Source: Paracoccus wurundjeri
GTDB lineage: Bacteria; Pseudomonadota; Alphaproteobacteria; Rhodobacterales; Rhodobacteraceae
Assembly (NCBI RefSeq): GCF_030678915.1
Contig: NZ_JAUUTZ010000001.1
Location: 124,001 to 188,000 of the forward strand
Length of the DNA: 64,000 nucleotides
Direction of reading: 5' to 3'
A program made the translations under genes and the position numbers. The notes beneath the pieces were generated by a model, which made no database searches, was not told the DNA's origin, and was given only the letters and a program-made list of their open reading frames with translations. Below, piece by piece: positions 17,705-23,603 of this stretch; position 1 is the first letter of the stretch; the number at the start of each line of letters is the position of its first letter.

Positions 17705-18015
17705 CACACCACCCCATCCAGCGATGCGGTATCGACGCCGGCGTTATTCAGGTCGAACCGGCTCATGTAGCGGATGCCGTCTGCGCCATCGATCTCTGCG
17801 CCGATCAGGTCTTTCCAGTCTGCATACCGCCAGTCGTCGGGGTCGTTTGTGCCGCCATCGACAGCTTGAGTGCTGAGAGTGAAATGCGCGGTTACTGCGC
17901 TCTCATAATCGCCTGTCGCGTCTCCGTAGATGTCGGAGATGTCTTCGGTCAGGTCGCTTGCCTTGTGCCATGACGGCTTAACTGCGGTTCCGGTGATATG
18001 TGCCGGGATATGCAT
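17704..18015 (-). CDS. Left-operon phage protein, unknown function
   Basis: A 103-residue acidic soluble protein starting MHIPAHITGTAVKPSWHKAS and containing many Asp residues and DWRYADWKDLIGAEIDGADG. The ATG at 18015 overlaps the preceding stop (TGATG); the longer frame to 18189 would run through the promoter region and is rejected. No known domain is recognised. It is one of the first genes expressed from the leftward promoter, a place where phages often encode host-takeover or antitermination factors. Confidence 0.65.
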   Translation of the reverse strand: MHIPAHITGTAVKPSWHKASDLTEDISDIYGDATGDYESAVTAHFTLSTQAVDGGTNDPDDWRYADWKDLIGAEIDGADGIRYMSRFDLNNAGVDTASLDGVV

Positions 18016-18092
18016 CACGCGATCCCCCATGCAGCGAGGGCAACGATGGCCATGAAGCCGATCAGCCAGATGATGTTGAAAGAGTTGTCCAT
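18015..18092 (-). CDS. Very small membrane protein (25 residues), first gene of left operon
   Basis: MDNSFNIIWLIGFMAIVALA plus AWGIA: almost entirely one transmembrane helix. The ATG at 18092 has AGAGGA 6-7 bases upstream and its stop overlaps the next start (TGATG). It is the promoter-proximal gene of the leftward early operon. Confidence 0.55.
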   Translation of the reverse strand: MDNSFNIIWLIGFMAIVALAAWGIA

Positions 18093-18160
18093 GTATCCTC
18101 TCCGTTTCCGAGTTCGCTCCGTTGCCGTTTGGCGGTCGAGTTCTTCGGCGGTATGAAAGG

Positions 18161-18189
18161 AATGTACTTCGCAATATGCGTAGCGTCAA
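18161..18189 (-). promoter_or_regulatory. Leftward early promoter (PL-like)
   Basis: On the minus strand TTGACG (18184-18189) and TACATT (18161-18166) are separated by exactly 17 bases. Operator O1 fills the spacer, so repressor binding would block RNA polymerase. The operon begins 70 bases downstream. Confidence 0.65.
18168..18182. promoter_or_regulatory. Phage operator O1
   Basis: TTCGCA-ATA-TGCGTA, a 15-bp imperfect palindrome matching the copies at 18199, 23532 and 23579. It lies between the -35 and -10 boxes of the leftward promoter. Confidence 0.7.
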
Positions 18190-18198
18190 GATAAAAAA

Positions 18199-18213
18199 TA
18201 CGCAATTTGCGAA
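18199..18213. promoter_or_regulatory. Phage operator O2
   Basis: TACGCA-ATT-TGCGAA, centred 31 bp from O1 (about three helical turns), which would place two repressor dimers on the same face. It is followed on the plus strand by G and TAATAA, a possible -10 box of a rightward promoter for the 18257-18984 bicistron. Confidence 0.7.
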
Positions 18214-18256
18214 GTAATAATTTGCCCATGCCTCCGCGACGCGGTAGAATCAGGGC

Positions 18257-18424
18257 ATGGAAAACAATGATGTTCCGCCGAATTGCGAATCGTTCCCGCT
18301 CCCGCGTAAGCTCGCCCGTCAGGGTGTTGCGAGGATCATTCGATGCGGTATCTGGGGAAAGTGTGGCGACAGGCCTGGACTTCATCAGCAGAGCGGTGGC
18401 CAAAATGGCGCGAGGGAGCAATGA
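18257..18424 (+). CDS. Small phage protein, first gene of divergent bicistron
   Basis: A 55-residue frame beginning MENNDVPPNCESFPLPRKLA and ending NGAREQ. Its stop overlaps the ATG of the next gene (ATGAGG at 18421), which argues for translational coupling. Only a weak ribosome binding site (CAGGGC) precedes it. The protein is Arg/Gly-rich with three Cys. No family recognised. Oriented away from the left operon, it could be expressed in the lysogen. Confidence 0.45.
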   Translation: MENNDVPPNCESFPLPRKLARQGVARIIRCGIWGKCGDRPGLHQQSGGQNGAREQ

Positions 18425-18984
18425 GGTTCATTCTCCAAGCTGCAATAATTTTCGCGCTGTTATGGATAGTGCCGAGATTTGGGGCGTGGGACAGCCATGC
18501 GAAAGCTGGCATTATCACTCTAGCCGCCCTTGTCGGGAGCCTGGTTGTCACGTTCGTATCGGATTTGCTTGTGGCCCCGGCGCGAATAGATCGGGATCAG
18601 GTAAAGGAAATTCGACACCTTCGGGAGGCGATAGAAGCGTCAGCGCAGTCCGAAAGAATGAGTGCGGCTCTATCTGCTCTTTGGGTTCGAGGCGTAGACG
18701 TTGCCGACGGAGAACTTGATGATTGGCTGCGTGAAGTCACTGATTTCGTGGAACGCAACATGTCATCGGCAGACATCCATAAGTTGACAGTTTCAAAGGT
18801 CTCAGGGCATGAGGCCGTTTTAGAATTTTTGAACTCTCTAGCTTCATCGCCCTATCCCGGTGGGTTTCACGGCAAATTGCGAACAGTCCTATCTGAATAC
18901 GCAATGTGGCCGCAACTTAGCGACAGATACACAGACAACACTGACACCCGAGATTTTCGGGATCGTTCCAGAGGCAGAGCTTGA
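18421..18984 (+). CDS. Predicted inner-membrane protein, possible exclusion/immunity gene
   Basis: A 187-residue protein with two N-terminal transmembrane helices (residues about 2-19, FILQAAIIFALLWIVPRF, and 29-47, AGIITLAALVGSLVVTFVS) followed by a cytoplasmic helical domain of 130 residues. GAGGGAG lies 5 bases before the ATG at 18421, and the start overlaps the upstream stop. An earlier in-frame ATG (18343) lacks a site. It lies between the left promoter and the immunity region and reads opposite to the left operon, a place used in many prophages for superinfection-exclusion or lysogenic genes. Function is not known. Confidence 0.65.
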   Translation: MRFILQAAIIFALLWIVPRFGAWDSHAKAGIITLAALVGSLVVTFVSDLLVAPARIDRDQVKEIRHLREAIEASAQSERMSAALSALWVRGVDVADGELDDWLREVTDFVERNMSSADIHKLTVSKVSGHEAVLEFLNSLASSPYPGGFHGKLRTVLSEYAMWPQLSDRYTDNTDTRDFRDRSRGRA

Positions 18985-19066
18985 CGCCACTCGAAGGTCA
19001 TCGGTGTCGTTCGTATCTGTGTGATTTGGACTTGCCTGCCGATCTCAGCTAAGCGAATACACCCGC

Positions 19067-19258
19067 ATGAAGATCACGCACGACGACAAGACATTCACGC
19101 TGACCGGACGGTACTGGTCAGGGACATTCCCGATCGAAGAACTTCCGAAGCAATTGGCCTTTTACCGCAGCCAGCGAGATAAGTTCCCGAAGGCGAGGGG
19201 GGCTTATGACGCGCCGATCGCGGCGCTGGAGAAGCTGGAGGAAGAGATCGGCGCATGA
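19067..19258 (+). CDS. Small phage protein
   Basis: A 63-residue soluble protein: MKITHDDKTFTLTGRYWSGT then FPIEELPKQLAFYRSQRDKFP and a C-terminal amphipathic helix ending EEEIGA. No family recognised. Its stop codon is immediately followed by the first of four hairpins. It is 83 bases downstream of the membrane protein gene and may be in the same transcript. Confidence 0.6.
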   Translation: MKITHDDKTFTLTGRYWSGTFPIEELPKQLAFYRSQRDKFPKARGAYDAPIAALEKLEEEIGA

Positions 19259-19290
19259 AAAACTGCCCGCACCAATCAAGGCACGGGCAG
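19258..19290 (-). terminator. Minus-strand terminator-like hairpin 1
   Basis: Stem CTGCCCG/CGGGCAG with an inner CC/GG, followed on the minus strand by TTTTT and then CATGCGC. It is the right-most member when read leftward of a family with hairpins 2 and 3. Confidence 0.6.
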
Positions 19291-19374
19291 CCATGAATCA
19301 ACGGGGGTATGAGGCCCGTTGTGTGTAGCATGTAGGTCGCGCAGTTCGTCCGCGCAATGAGTAGAATTACGCAT

Positions 19375-19406
19375 AAAAAGGCCCGCGCTAATTTGTTAGC
19401 GCGGGC
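19375..19406 (-). terminator. Minus-strand terminator-like hairpin 2
   Basis: Perfect 11-bp stem GCCCGCGCTAA/TTAGCGCGGGC with a 4-base loop, followed on the minus strand by CTTTTTATGCG. CCCCCGTTG lies about 10 bases upstream of the stem, as in unit 1. Confidence 0.7.
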
Positions 19407-19539
19407 GAGTCCAACGGGGGTTGATTATACAACCATCGCTAACCTGTCAGCCTCCGAATGTGTCTTCAAGGGCGACTTAAGTGGGCCTGCCGCATTCCGC
19501 GTTCTGACAACTTGTCAGTCGGTCTCAAGACCCGCGCAT

Positions 19540-19571
19540 AAAAAAGCCCGCACCTTTGGGGAAGCGCGGAC
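19540..19571 (-). terminator. Minus-strand terminator-like hairpin 3
   Basis: Stem CCGCGC/GTGCGG (one G-U pair) followed on the minus strand by GCTTTTTTATGCGC, matching the tail of units 1 and 2. Confidence 0.6.
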
Positions 19572-19642
19572 TGCAATATGACTGCCTAAAAATTACTTGT
19601 TCAATAGCCACAAACCATTGCGGTCATGTGACGGCGCTTTGT

Positions 19643-19679
19643 AAAAAAAGCCCCGCGCAAGGAGGATGACGCGCGGGGC
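19643..19679 (-). terminator. Minus-strand terminator-like hairpin 4
   Basis: Perfect 9-bp stem GCCCCGCGC/GCGCGGGGC followed on the minus strand by TTTTTTT. The 12-base loop read on the minus strand contains CATCCTCCTTG, complementary to a Shine-Dalgarno sequence. It may end the SRAP transcript, 250 bases downstream of that gene. Confidence 0.65.
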
Positions 19680-19928
19680 TTGGTTCACCCGCAGGGAAGA
19701 GGAAGCGGGTTATCCAGTTGGTGTTATGCATATGTATAAATACGATTTCTGCGGAGCGGCGTAAATGAATGCGGCAGGATATTATGAGAAATTCTTTAGT
19801 TGCCTGATGTTTCGGCAGTCCAAATGCCGCGGTGCAGCGCAAGTGGGCAAATGCCCCTCGGTGGTGGGGCCGCAGGAAAAGTATATGCGGACGCTGTGGT
19901 CAGTCATTAATTCTACCGGCGAATTGGC

Positions 19929-20540
19929 CTATTCTTCTTCGATCAACTCCGGCCCGTCATCCTTTGCCCCGAATTTCGACACGGGATGATGTCTAAGCTG
20001 CACGCCGGCCCCTATATCTGGATCATCACTGCCACCCAGCCATGCATCGCGTTCTTCCGTGTTCAGGATAACGGGCATGCGGTGATGGACCGCGTCAACC
20101 ATATCGTTCGCCGCGCGGGTCACAATCGTGCAGGTGAGCATATCCTGCCAGACTGACGACAGCCCGGCGAACCACAGCGTTTCCTCGTTCCCTGCGTTCC
20201 GAATGAAATGCGGCTGCTTGCTGCCTTTCTCGCCCGTCCATTCGTAATAGCCACCGGCGGGGATCAGGCAGCGGCCATATTTCCATGGGCCTCGATAGGC
20301 CGGCTTCTTCGCCGCATCCTCGATCCGGGCGTTGAATGTCGTGGCCTTCCAGTCTTTTAGATCGCCCTTGTGCCATGATGGGATCAGCCACCAGCGGGCG
20401 AGGGCAGGGGCGCCGTCATCATCGAACGTCCAGACGTCCTGCGTCGGCTTGATGTTGTATCGGCGCTTCCACCCCTTGAACGGGTCGATCTTTGTCTCGC
20501 TGATCTCCGCAAAGTTTGGATCGACAAATCGCCCGCACAT
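19929..20540 (-). CDS. SOS response-associated peptidase (SRAP/YedK/HMCES family)
   Basis: A 203-residue protein of the SRAP family, which forms a thiazolidine crosslink through Cys2 to abasic sites in single-stranded DNA. The catalytic Cys is at position 2 (MCGRFVDP), the substrate-binding core appears as RRYNIKPTQDV, WWLIPSWHKG, TFNARIEDAAKKPAYRGPWKYGRCLIPAGGYYEW with the conserved Asn/Arg/Glu, and the active histidine motif is AVHHRMPVIL. It is intact. It lies 4 bases after a 107-residue gene and shares an SOS box with the divergent Y-family polymerase, so both lesion-handling functions are probably induced together. Confidence 0.93.
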   Translation of the reverse strand: MCGRFVDPNFAEISETKIDPFKGWKRRYNIKPTQDVWTFDDDGAPALARWWLIPSWHKGDLKDWKATTFNARIEDAAKKPAYRGPWKYGRCLIPAGGYYEWTGEKGSKQPHFIRNAGNEETLWFAGLSSVWQDMLTCTIVTRAANDMVDAVHHRMPVILNTEERDAWLGGSDDPDIGAGVQLRHHPVSKFGAKDDGPELIEEE

Positions 20541-20544
20541 CCAG

Positions 20545-20868
20545 TCATCCTCCCCGTCCTATTCTGTCACCGAGGCCAAGCCGATATGCAATGGCCAAAC
20601 GCTGTATCTCGGATGAGCGGCTGCTTGCATGTGTAAGATTGAGGGCGCGATCCCATGCAATCGCGAGCATACCACCCTTTGGATGTGCGCTTGATATCCG
20701 CTCAATCGCCTCGCGAACATCCCGTGCCTGCCGCAAATCCTCATCTCGCGTCCGGTCAATCGCTGCATCGATAACCGCTAGTGCCTCGGCGAGTTCTTCA
20801 TTGCCAGCGATCTGTTCGGACCAGGCGCCGCCAAACGCGACGTTCCGTAACTGTCCTTTCCTGTCCAT
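20545..20868 (-). CDS. SOS-operon phage protein, unknown function
   Basis: A 107-residue helical protein starting MDRKGQLRNVAFGGAWSEQI, with a charged centre (IDRTRDEDLRQARDVREAIERI) and basic C terminus. ATG 20868 has AGAGG 6 bases upstream; an ATG five codons earlier is possible. It is the first gene of the leftward unit containing SRAP, directly downstream of the SOS box at 20889. No family recognised. Confidence 0.6.
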   Translation of the reverse strand: MDRKGQLRNVAFGGAWSEQIAGNEELAEALAVIDAAIDRTRDEDLRQARDVREAIERISSAHPKGGMLAIAWDRALNLTHASSRSSEIQRLAIAYRLGLGDRIGRGG

Positions 20869-20888
20869 ATTGTCCTCTTGCATGGTGA

Positions 20889-20903
20889 GAACAAATATAG
20901 AAC
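20889..20903. promoter_or_regulatory. LexA-type SOS box 1 (divergent)
   Basis: GAAC-AAATATA-GAAC, a perfect match to the alphaproteobacterial SOS consensus GAAC-N7-GAAC. It lies between the 107-residue/SRAP unit and the polymerase gene and overlaps a CATAAT -10-like box at 20903-20908. Confidence 0.85.
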
Positions 20904-20939
20904 ATAATCGGCGTACAGAACATCCGGCAGGTATTGGGT

Positions 20940-22142
20940 ATGGGGCCGTTTCGAACACTATACATCGACATGAACAGCTTCTTCGCGAGCGTCGAGCAGC
21001 AGGTTGACCCGTCGATTCGCGGTCGTCCCGTGGCCATCACCGCCATGGAAAACGAGAAGGGGTGCTGTGTCGCGGCCAGCTATGAAGCCAAGGCATTCGG
21101 GGTCGGGACCGGTACAAGCGTTGTGGATGCGCGGCGGATGTGTCCTGGCATTGTGTTCCTGCCCAGCCGCCATAGGCTCTACGTACGCTACAATCTGCAA
21201 GTCGCGGCGGTGCTGGACCGGTTTTGCGAATTGGAGCGTATCCGGTCAGTGGATGAGTTTCAGGTTGCGCTATCGGGTGAGGCCCGAGCACTCGCTGGTG
21301 CGCGTGCGCTGGTTGCGTCGCTCAAAGGGGCTGTTGCTGCGGAGGTCGGGGAATGCCTTCGCTTCTCTGCTGGTATCGGTCCGAACCATCTCTTGGCGAA
21401 GATCGCGGGAAAGTTGGAAAAGCCGAACGGCTTCCAATGGCTATCGGCTGACAATATGCCGGACCGAATTTCCCATCTGGAATTGGATGATCTTCCGGGG
21501 ATATCGAAATCGATGAAGGCGCGGCTTCTCCGTGCTGGTGTCTATGATGTCGGAACGCTGTGCCGACTCGATCCACGACACGCACGGATCATCTGGCGAT
21601 CAGTCGAGGGCGAAAGATTTGTGCGGATGCTGCAAGGTATGAACATCGAGATCACGCCGACGAAAAGGAGCGGCTACGGAAACAGCAAGGTATTGGCGCC
21701 GGAGTTGCGCCAGCCGCGAGAAGCGTATTTGGTGTCGCGATGGCTGATCGAGAAGGCGACGTCCCGGCTGCGGCGTGATGGTCGCGTTGCATCGTCGTTC
21801 AGCCTGCACTTATCGCCGATGGACGCGCCTCGATGGGCGCGATCGATCAAGACTGCTTCGACACAGGACACAGCTGAGTTCCTGCGCATAAACCGGGCGC
21901 TGTGGATCAGGGCGTGGCCATATGTGCGCTGGAAGAAATTGCTCGGGATTGGCGTGCATCTTGGTGATGTAGATATGCTGGAGAACAGGATCGGCGATCT
22001 TCTCGCGCCGCTCGCCCCCGCCGAACGGAGCGCCGGAGAAAGGGCATCGGCAGCTGTCGATTTCATCAATCAACGATTTGGGGAAGGGACCGTTACCTAT
22101 GGGATAAACAGACCTCATCCCGGTTTCTTTGAGCGTGGATGA
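20940..22142 (+). CDS. Y-family DNA polymerase (DinB/UmuC-like)
   Basis: A 400-residue translesion polymerase. The palm motif YIDMNSFFASVEQQ carries the first catalytic Asp, and SVDEFQVALSG carries the second Asp-Glu pair. FSAGIGPNHLLAKIAGKLEKPNG and the helix-hairpin-helix-like DDLPGISKSMKARLLRAGV follow, then the little-finger region. No C-terminal clamp-binding motif is obvious. The ATG at 20940 gives MGPFRTLYIDMNSFF; a TTG two codons earlier is less likely. The SOS box at 20889-20903 overlaps its promoter. Phage-borne, it would raise lesion bypass during induction. Confidence 0.9.
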   Translation: MGPFRTLYIDMNSFFASVEQQVDPSIRGRPVAITAMENEKGCCVAASYEAKAFGVGTGTSVVDARRMCPGIVFLPSRHRLYVRYNLQVAAVLDRFCELERIRSVDEFQVALSGEARALAGARALVASLKGAVAAEVGECLRFSAGIGPNHLLAKIAGKLEKPNGFQWLSADNMPDRISHLELDDLPGISKSMKARLLRAGVYDVGTLCRLDPRHARIIWRSVEGERFVRMLQGMNIEITPTKRSGYGNSKVLAPELRQPREAYLVSRWLIEKATSRLRRDGRVASSFSLHLSPMDAPRWARSIKTASTQDTAEFLRINRALWIRAWPYVRWKKLLGIGVHLGDVDMLENRIGDLLAPLAPAERSAGERASAAVDFINQRFGEGTVTYGINRPHPGFFERG

Positions 22143-22182
22143 CGTGAAGCCCATAACTCGGCCGTCAGCATCTTCTCCAGTG

Positions 22183-22455
22183 TCATAGATCGCCGGAAAA
22201 TGGGTTGTAGTATTCCGTTTCGATCCATTCCTCGGCATCGTGACCGAAGCCTGCATTCACGATTATCTGCACTGGCACGGAGACATTCTGGCCGCGGACT
22301 ATCGCTTCGTTTATCGCGTCTTGGCGGTCGGCGAACATCAGGTCACCGATAATATCCTCCGCATCAATTTTCGGACCCGAGACTAGCCATTGCTCTTCAT
22401 CTGATGCGCTGGGCATGACCTCGATGAACTGGGAAGGCGTGATGTCATCCTGCAT
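22183..22455 (-). CDS. SOS-controlled small acidic phage protein
   Basis: A 90-residue protein starting MQDDITPSQFIEVMPSASDE and ending NPFSGDL, acidic, with a beta-rich centre (VSVPVQIIVNAGFG). ATG 22455 has AGGAG 9 bases upstream; the longer frame to 22485 enters the SOS box. The box at 22488-22502 sits 33 bases upstream, so the gene is probably LexA-repressed. It converges on the polymerase gene. Function unknown. Confidence 0.65.
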   Translation of the reverse strand: MQDDITPSQFIEVMPSASDEEQWLVSGPKIDAEDIIGDLMFADRQDAINEAIVRGQNVSVPVQIIVNAGFGHDAEEWIETEYYNPFSGDL

Positions 22456-22487
22456 ATCACTTCTCCTGATATGTTCGGATCGCATGA

Positions 22488-22502
22488 GAACATAAAGAGA
22501 AC
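22488..22502. promoter_or_regulatory. LexA-type SOS box 2
   Basis: GAAC-ATAAAGA-GAAC, a perfect consensus match, upstream of the minus-strand gene that starts at 22455 and downstream of the gene ending at 22515. Confidence 0.8.
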
Positions 22503-22514
22503 GTAGGAGTCAAT

Positions 22515-22736
22515 TCAATCCTTCCTATGCAAAAACGACAGCTCCAACTTATCCGCGTATTCGTCCAGCATGCGTGCCGCACCGTAATCGCCCTGCCGTT
22601 CCCGTTCATCGGCAGCCACCCTCACCATCTCGGGAAGGTCATCTTTCGATATCGCAGCCGGCGTTTCCGTCTGCAATTTCAGCATGTCGAGGATCACACG
22701 GATAGCGGCTTCGTATTGGTCTGACGTCTCGGTCAT
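22515..22736 (-). CDS. Small phage protein
   Basis: A 73-residue, mostly helical protein (MTETSDQYEAAIRVILDMLK; then DLPEMVRVAADERERQGDYGAARML). Its start overlaps the stop of the preceding 73-residue gene (ATGA), so they form a pair. No family recognised. Confidence 0.6.
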   Translation of the reverse strand: MTETSDQYEAAIRVILDMLKLQTETPAAISKDDLPEMVRVAADERERQGDYGAARMLDEYADKLELSFLHRKD

Positions 22737-22954
22737 TTGGTTCTAACCATCTCGGCGGCTTGTCGCAGCACAGACGCAACCGCGGGGTGTGATTGTGTCG
22801 CCTGCCATTCATAGGCGGTGCAGACTTTTTCGCGGCCTTCCTCTGTGGCCAGCAACTCGACCTGCATGTTCACGAGCAGATCAAGCAGAAAGTCACGCAG
22901 CGCGGCTTCGTTGCTTCTTCTTGGGGCCGGTGTGTCGTTCATGTCGGCATCCAT
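22733..22954 (-). CDS. Small phage protein
   Basis: A 73-residue helical protein (or 69 from an in-frame ATG at 22942, MNDTPAPRRSNEAALRD). Sequence ALRDFLLDLLVNMQVELLA suggests an amphipathic helix. Overlaps the following gene by 4 bases. Together with it, this resembles small phage gene pairs of unknown role. The SOS box at 23085 is 130 bases upstream and might also act on this unit. Confidence 0.6.
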   Translation of the reverse strand: MDADMNDTPAPRRSNEAALRDFLLDLLVNMQVELLATEEGREKVCTAYEWQATQSHPAVASVLRQAAEMVRTK

Positions 22955-23084
22955 CCACAGGTATGTTGTATCATGACAATCGATCTGGCGTTAACTAAGA
23001 CCCATAATCTACCCCGATTCCCATGATTCGCACCACGATATAGGCGCAAGACGCAACTAGTCGTGGCATTGATTCATCGGCAAT

Positions 23085-23099
23085 GTTCTGCTTGTGTTC
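23085..23099. promoter_or_regulatory. LexA-type SOS box 3
   Basis: GTTC-TGCTTGT-GTTC, the alphaproteobacterial consensus on the plus strand, 23 bases upstream of the ATG of the 62-residue ORF at 23122. A CATATA box at 23106-23111 could be the -10 element. Confidence 0.8.
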
Positions 23100-23121
23100 T
23101 CATGCCATATAGAGGTGGTAG

Positions 23122-23310
23122 ATGGAAAAGAGAGACACGATCAGCGATGCCGATCTTTTAGAGGCCATGAAAAAAGCGCGGGAAGAAACCGGTTTGCCGA
23201 TGGATTTTTGGGCCGATCTTACAGATGGGTTTCCTTACAGCTTAGCGGCAATCTTATGTGGCAGATCATCAATTTTTCCAAAGTACATGAACTCCAAGGA
23301 CAGCCCATAA
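23122..23310 (+). CDS. SOS-controlled 62-residue ORF overlapping the repressor gene (candidate antirepressor)
   Basis: MEKRDTISDADLLEAMKKAR followed by EETGLPMDFWADLTDGFPYSLAAIL and a basic tail. AGAGGTGG lies 4-5 bases before the ATG. The first 35 residues look like a genuine helical protein; the last 25 codons overlap the 3' end of the repressor gene on the opposite strand (23235-23310). With LexA box 3 just upstream, transcription is expected only during SOS. Small LexA-controlled phage proteins of this kind often inactivate a non-cleavable repressor; that role here is an inference. Confidence 0.5.
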   Translation: MEKRDTISDADLLEAMKKAREETGLPMDFWADLTDGFPYSLAAILCGRSSIFPKYMNSKDSP

Positions 23311-23528
23311 GCTTTGCGCAACTTCTTGGCTGCTTCTAAACTCAACGGACGCTTGGCGTTTTCAAATGGGCCATAGGTCTGCATCCCCATTTCAGCCCGT
23401 TCTGCGAATTCCTTCTTCTCCATGCCAAGAGCGAGACGCGCAGCCTTTAATCTTGCAGCCACCGCTTCGATGTCGTCGCCCTTCTCTTCAAGCATTCTGC
23501 ACCATCCTAAGAAATCCGAGCGGATCAT
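23235..23528 (-). CDS. Phage repressor (XRE-type HTH, no autoprotease domain)
   Basis: A 97-residue DNA-binding protein. The helix-turn-helix runs from VAARLKAARLALGMEKKEFA through ERAEMGMQTYGPFENAKRPLS to AAKKLRKAYGLSLEFMYFG. There is no S24/LexA-like C-terminal domain, so RecA-stimulated self-cleavage is not expected. It is divergent from the Cro-like gene with operators O3 and O4 between, as in lambda cI/cro. The ATG at 23528 sits very close to O3; an internal ATG at 23495 with AGGA upstream is an alternative. Promoter TTGTCA-N17-TTAATT (minus strand) would start transcription inside O3, implying autorepression. Confidence 0.82.
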   Translation of the reverse strand: MIRSDFLGWCRMLEEKGDDIEAVAARLKAARLALGMEKKEFAERAEMGMQTYGPFENAKRPLSLEAAKKLRKAYGLSLEFMYFGKIDDLPHKIAAKL

Positions 23529-23531
23529 AAC

Positions 23532-23546
23532 TACGCAGTCCGCGAA
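23532..23546. promoter_or_regulatory. Phage operator O3
   Basis: TACGCA-GTC-CGCGAA, 4 bases before the repressor start codon, overlapping the expected transcription start of the repressor. Confidence 0.65.
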
Positions 23547-23567
23547 ATTAACTAAGCTATTTGCGTA

Positions 23568-23600
23568 TTGACAATTGCTACGCAGATTGCGAAGTTATGT
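23568..23600 (+). promoter_or_regulatory. Rightward early promoter region (PR-like)
   Basis: TTGACA at 23568-23573 is a consensus -35 box. A TTATGT hexamer at 23595-23600 follows operator O4 plus one G, the same geometry as operator plus TACATT at the leftward promoter, though the spacing (21) is long. On the other strand the same bases give TTGTCA, a -35 box for the repressor, so the promoters share this element. A weak third operator-like site (TAAGCT-ATT-TGCGTA) lies at 23553-23567. Confidence 0.5.
23579..23593. promoter_or_regulatory. Phage operator O4
   Basis: TACGCA-GAT-TGCGAA, 10 bases upstream of the Cro-like start codon and downstream of the TTGACA box; binding would block rightward early transcription. 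Confidence 0.7.
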
Positions 23601-23603
23601 GGC

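Larger units (their letters stand above)
19259..19928. other. 670-base stretch without a convincing gene
   Basis: Holds the four hairpins listed separately, plus a 7-bp hairpin CAACGGG/CCCGTTG at 19299-19321. Open frames here (for example minus 19624-19842) read through the hairpins and lack ribosome binding sites, so none is called. Small non-coding transcripts on the minus strand are possible. Confidence 0.5.

Noticed and set aside
18207..18719. A 170-codon plus-strand ORF in the divergent region
   Set aside because: Very Ser/Arg/Cys-rich translation with no ribosome binding site; it overlaps the better-supported coupled pair 18257-18424 and 18421-18984.
19624..19842. A 72-codon minus-strand ORF
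   Set aside because: It reads through terminator hairpin 4, has no ribosome binding site and its C-terminal composition (Pro/Arg/Cys) follows the hairpin sequence.
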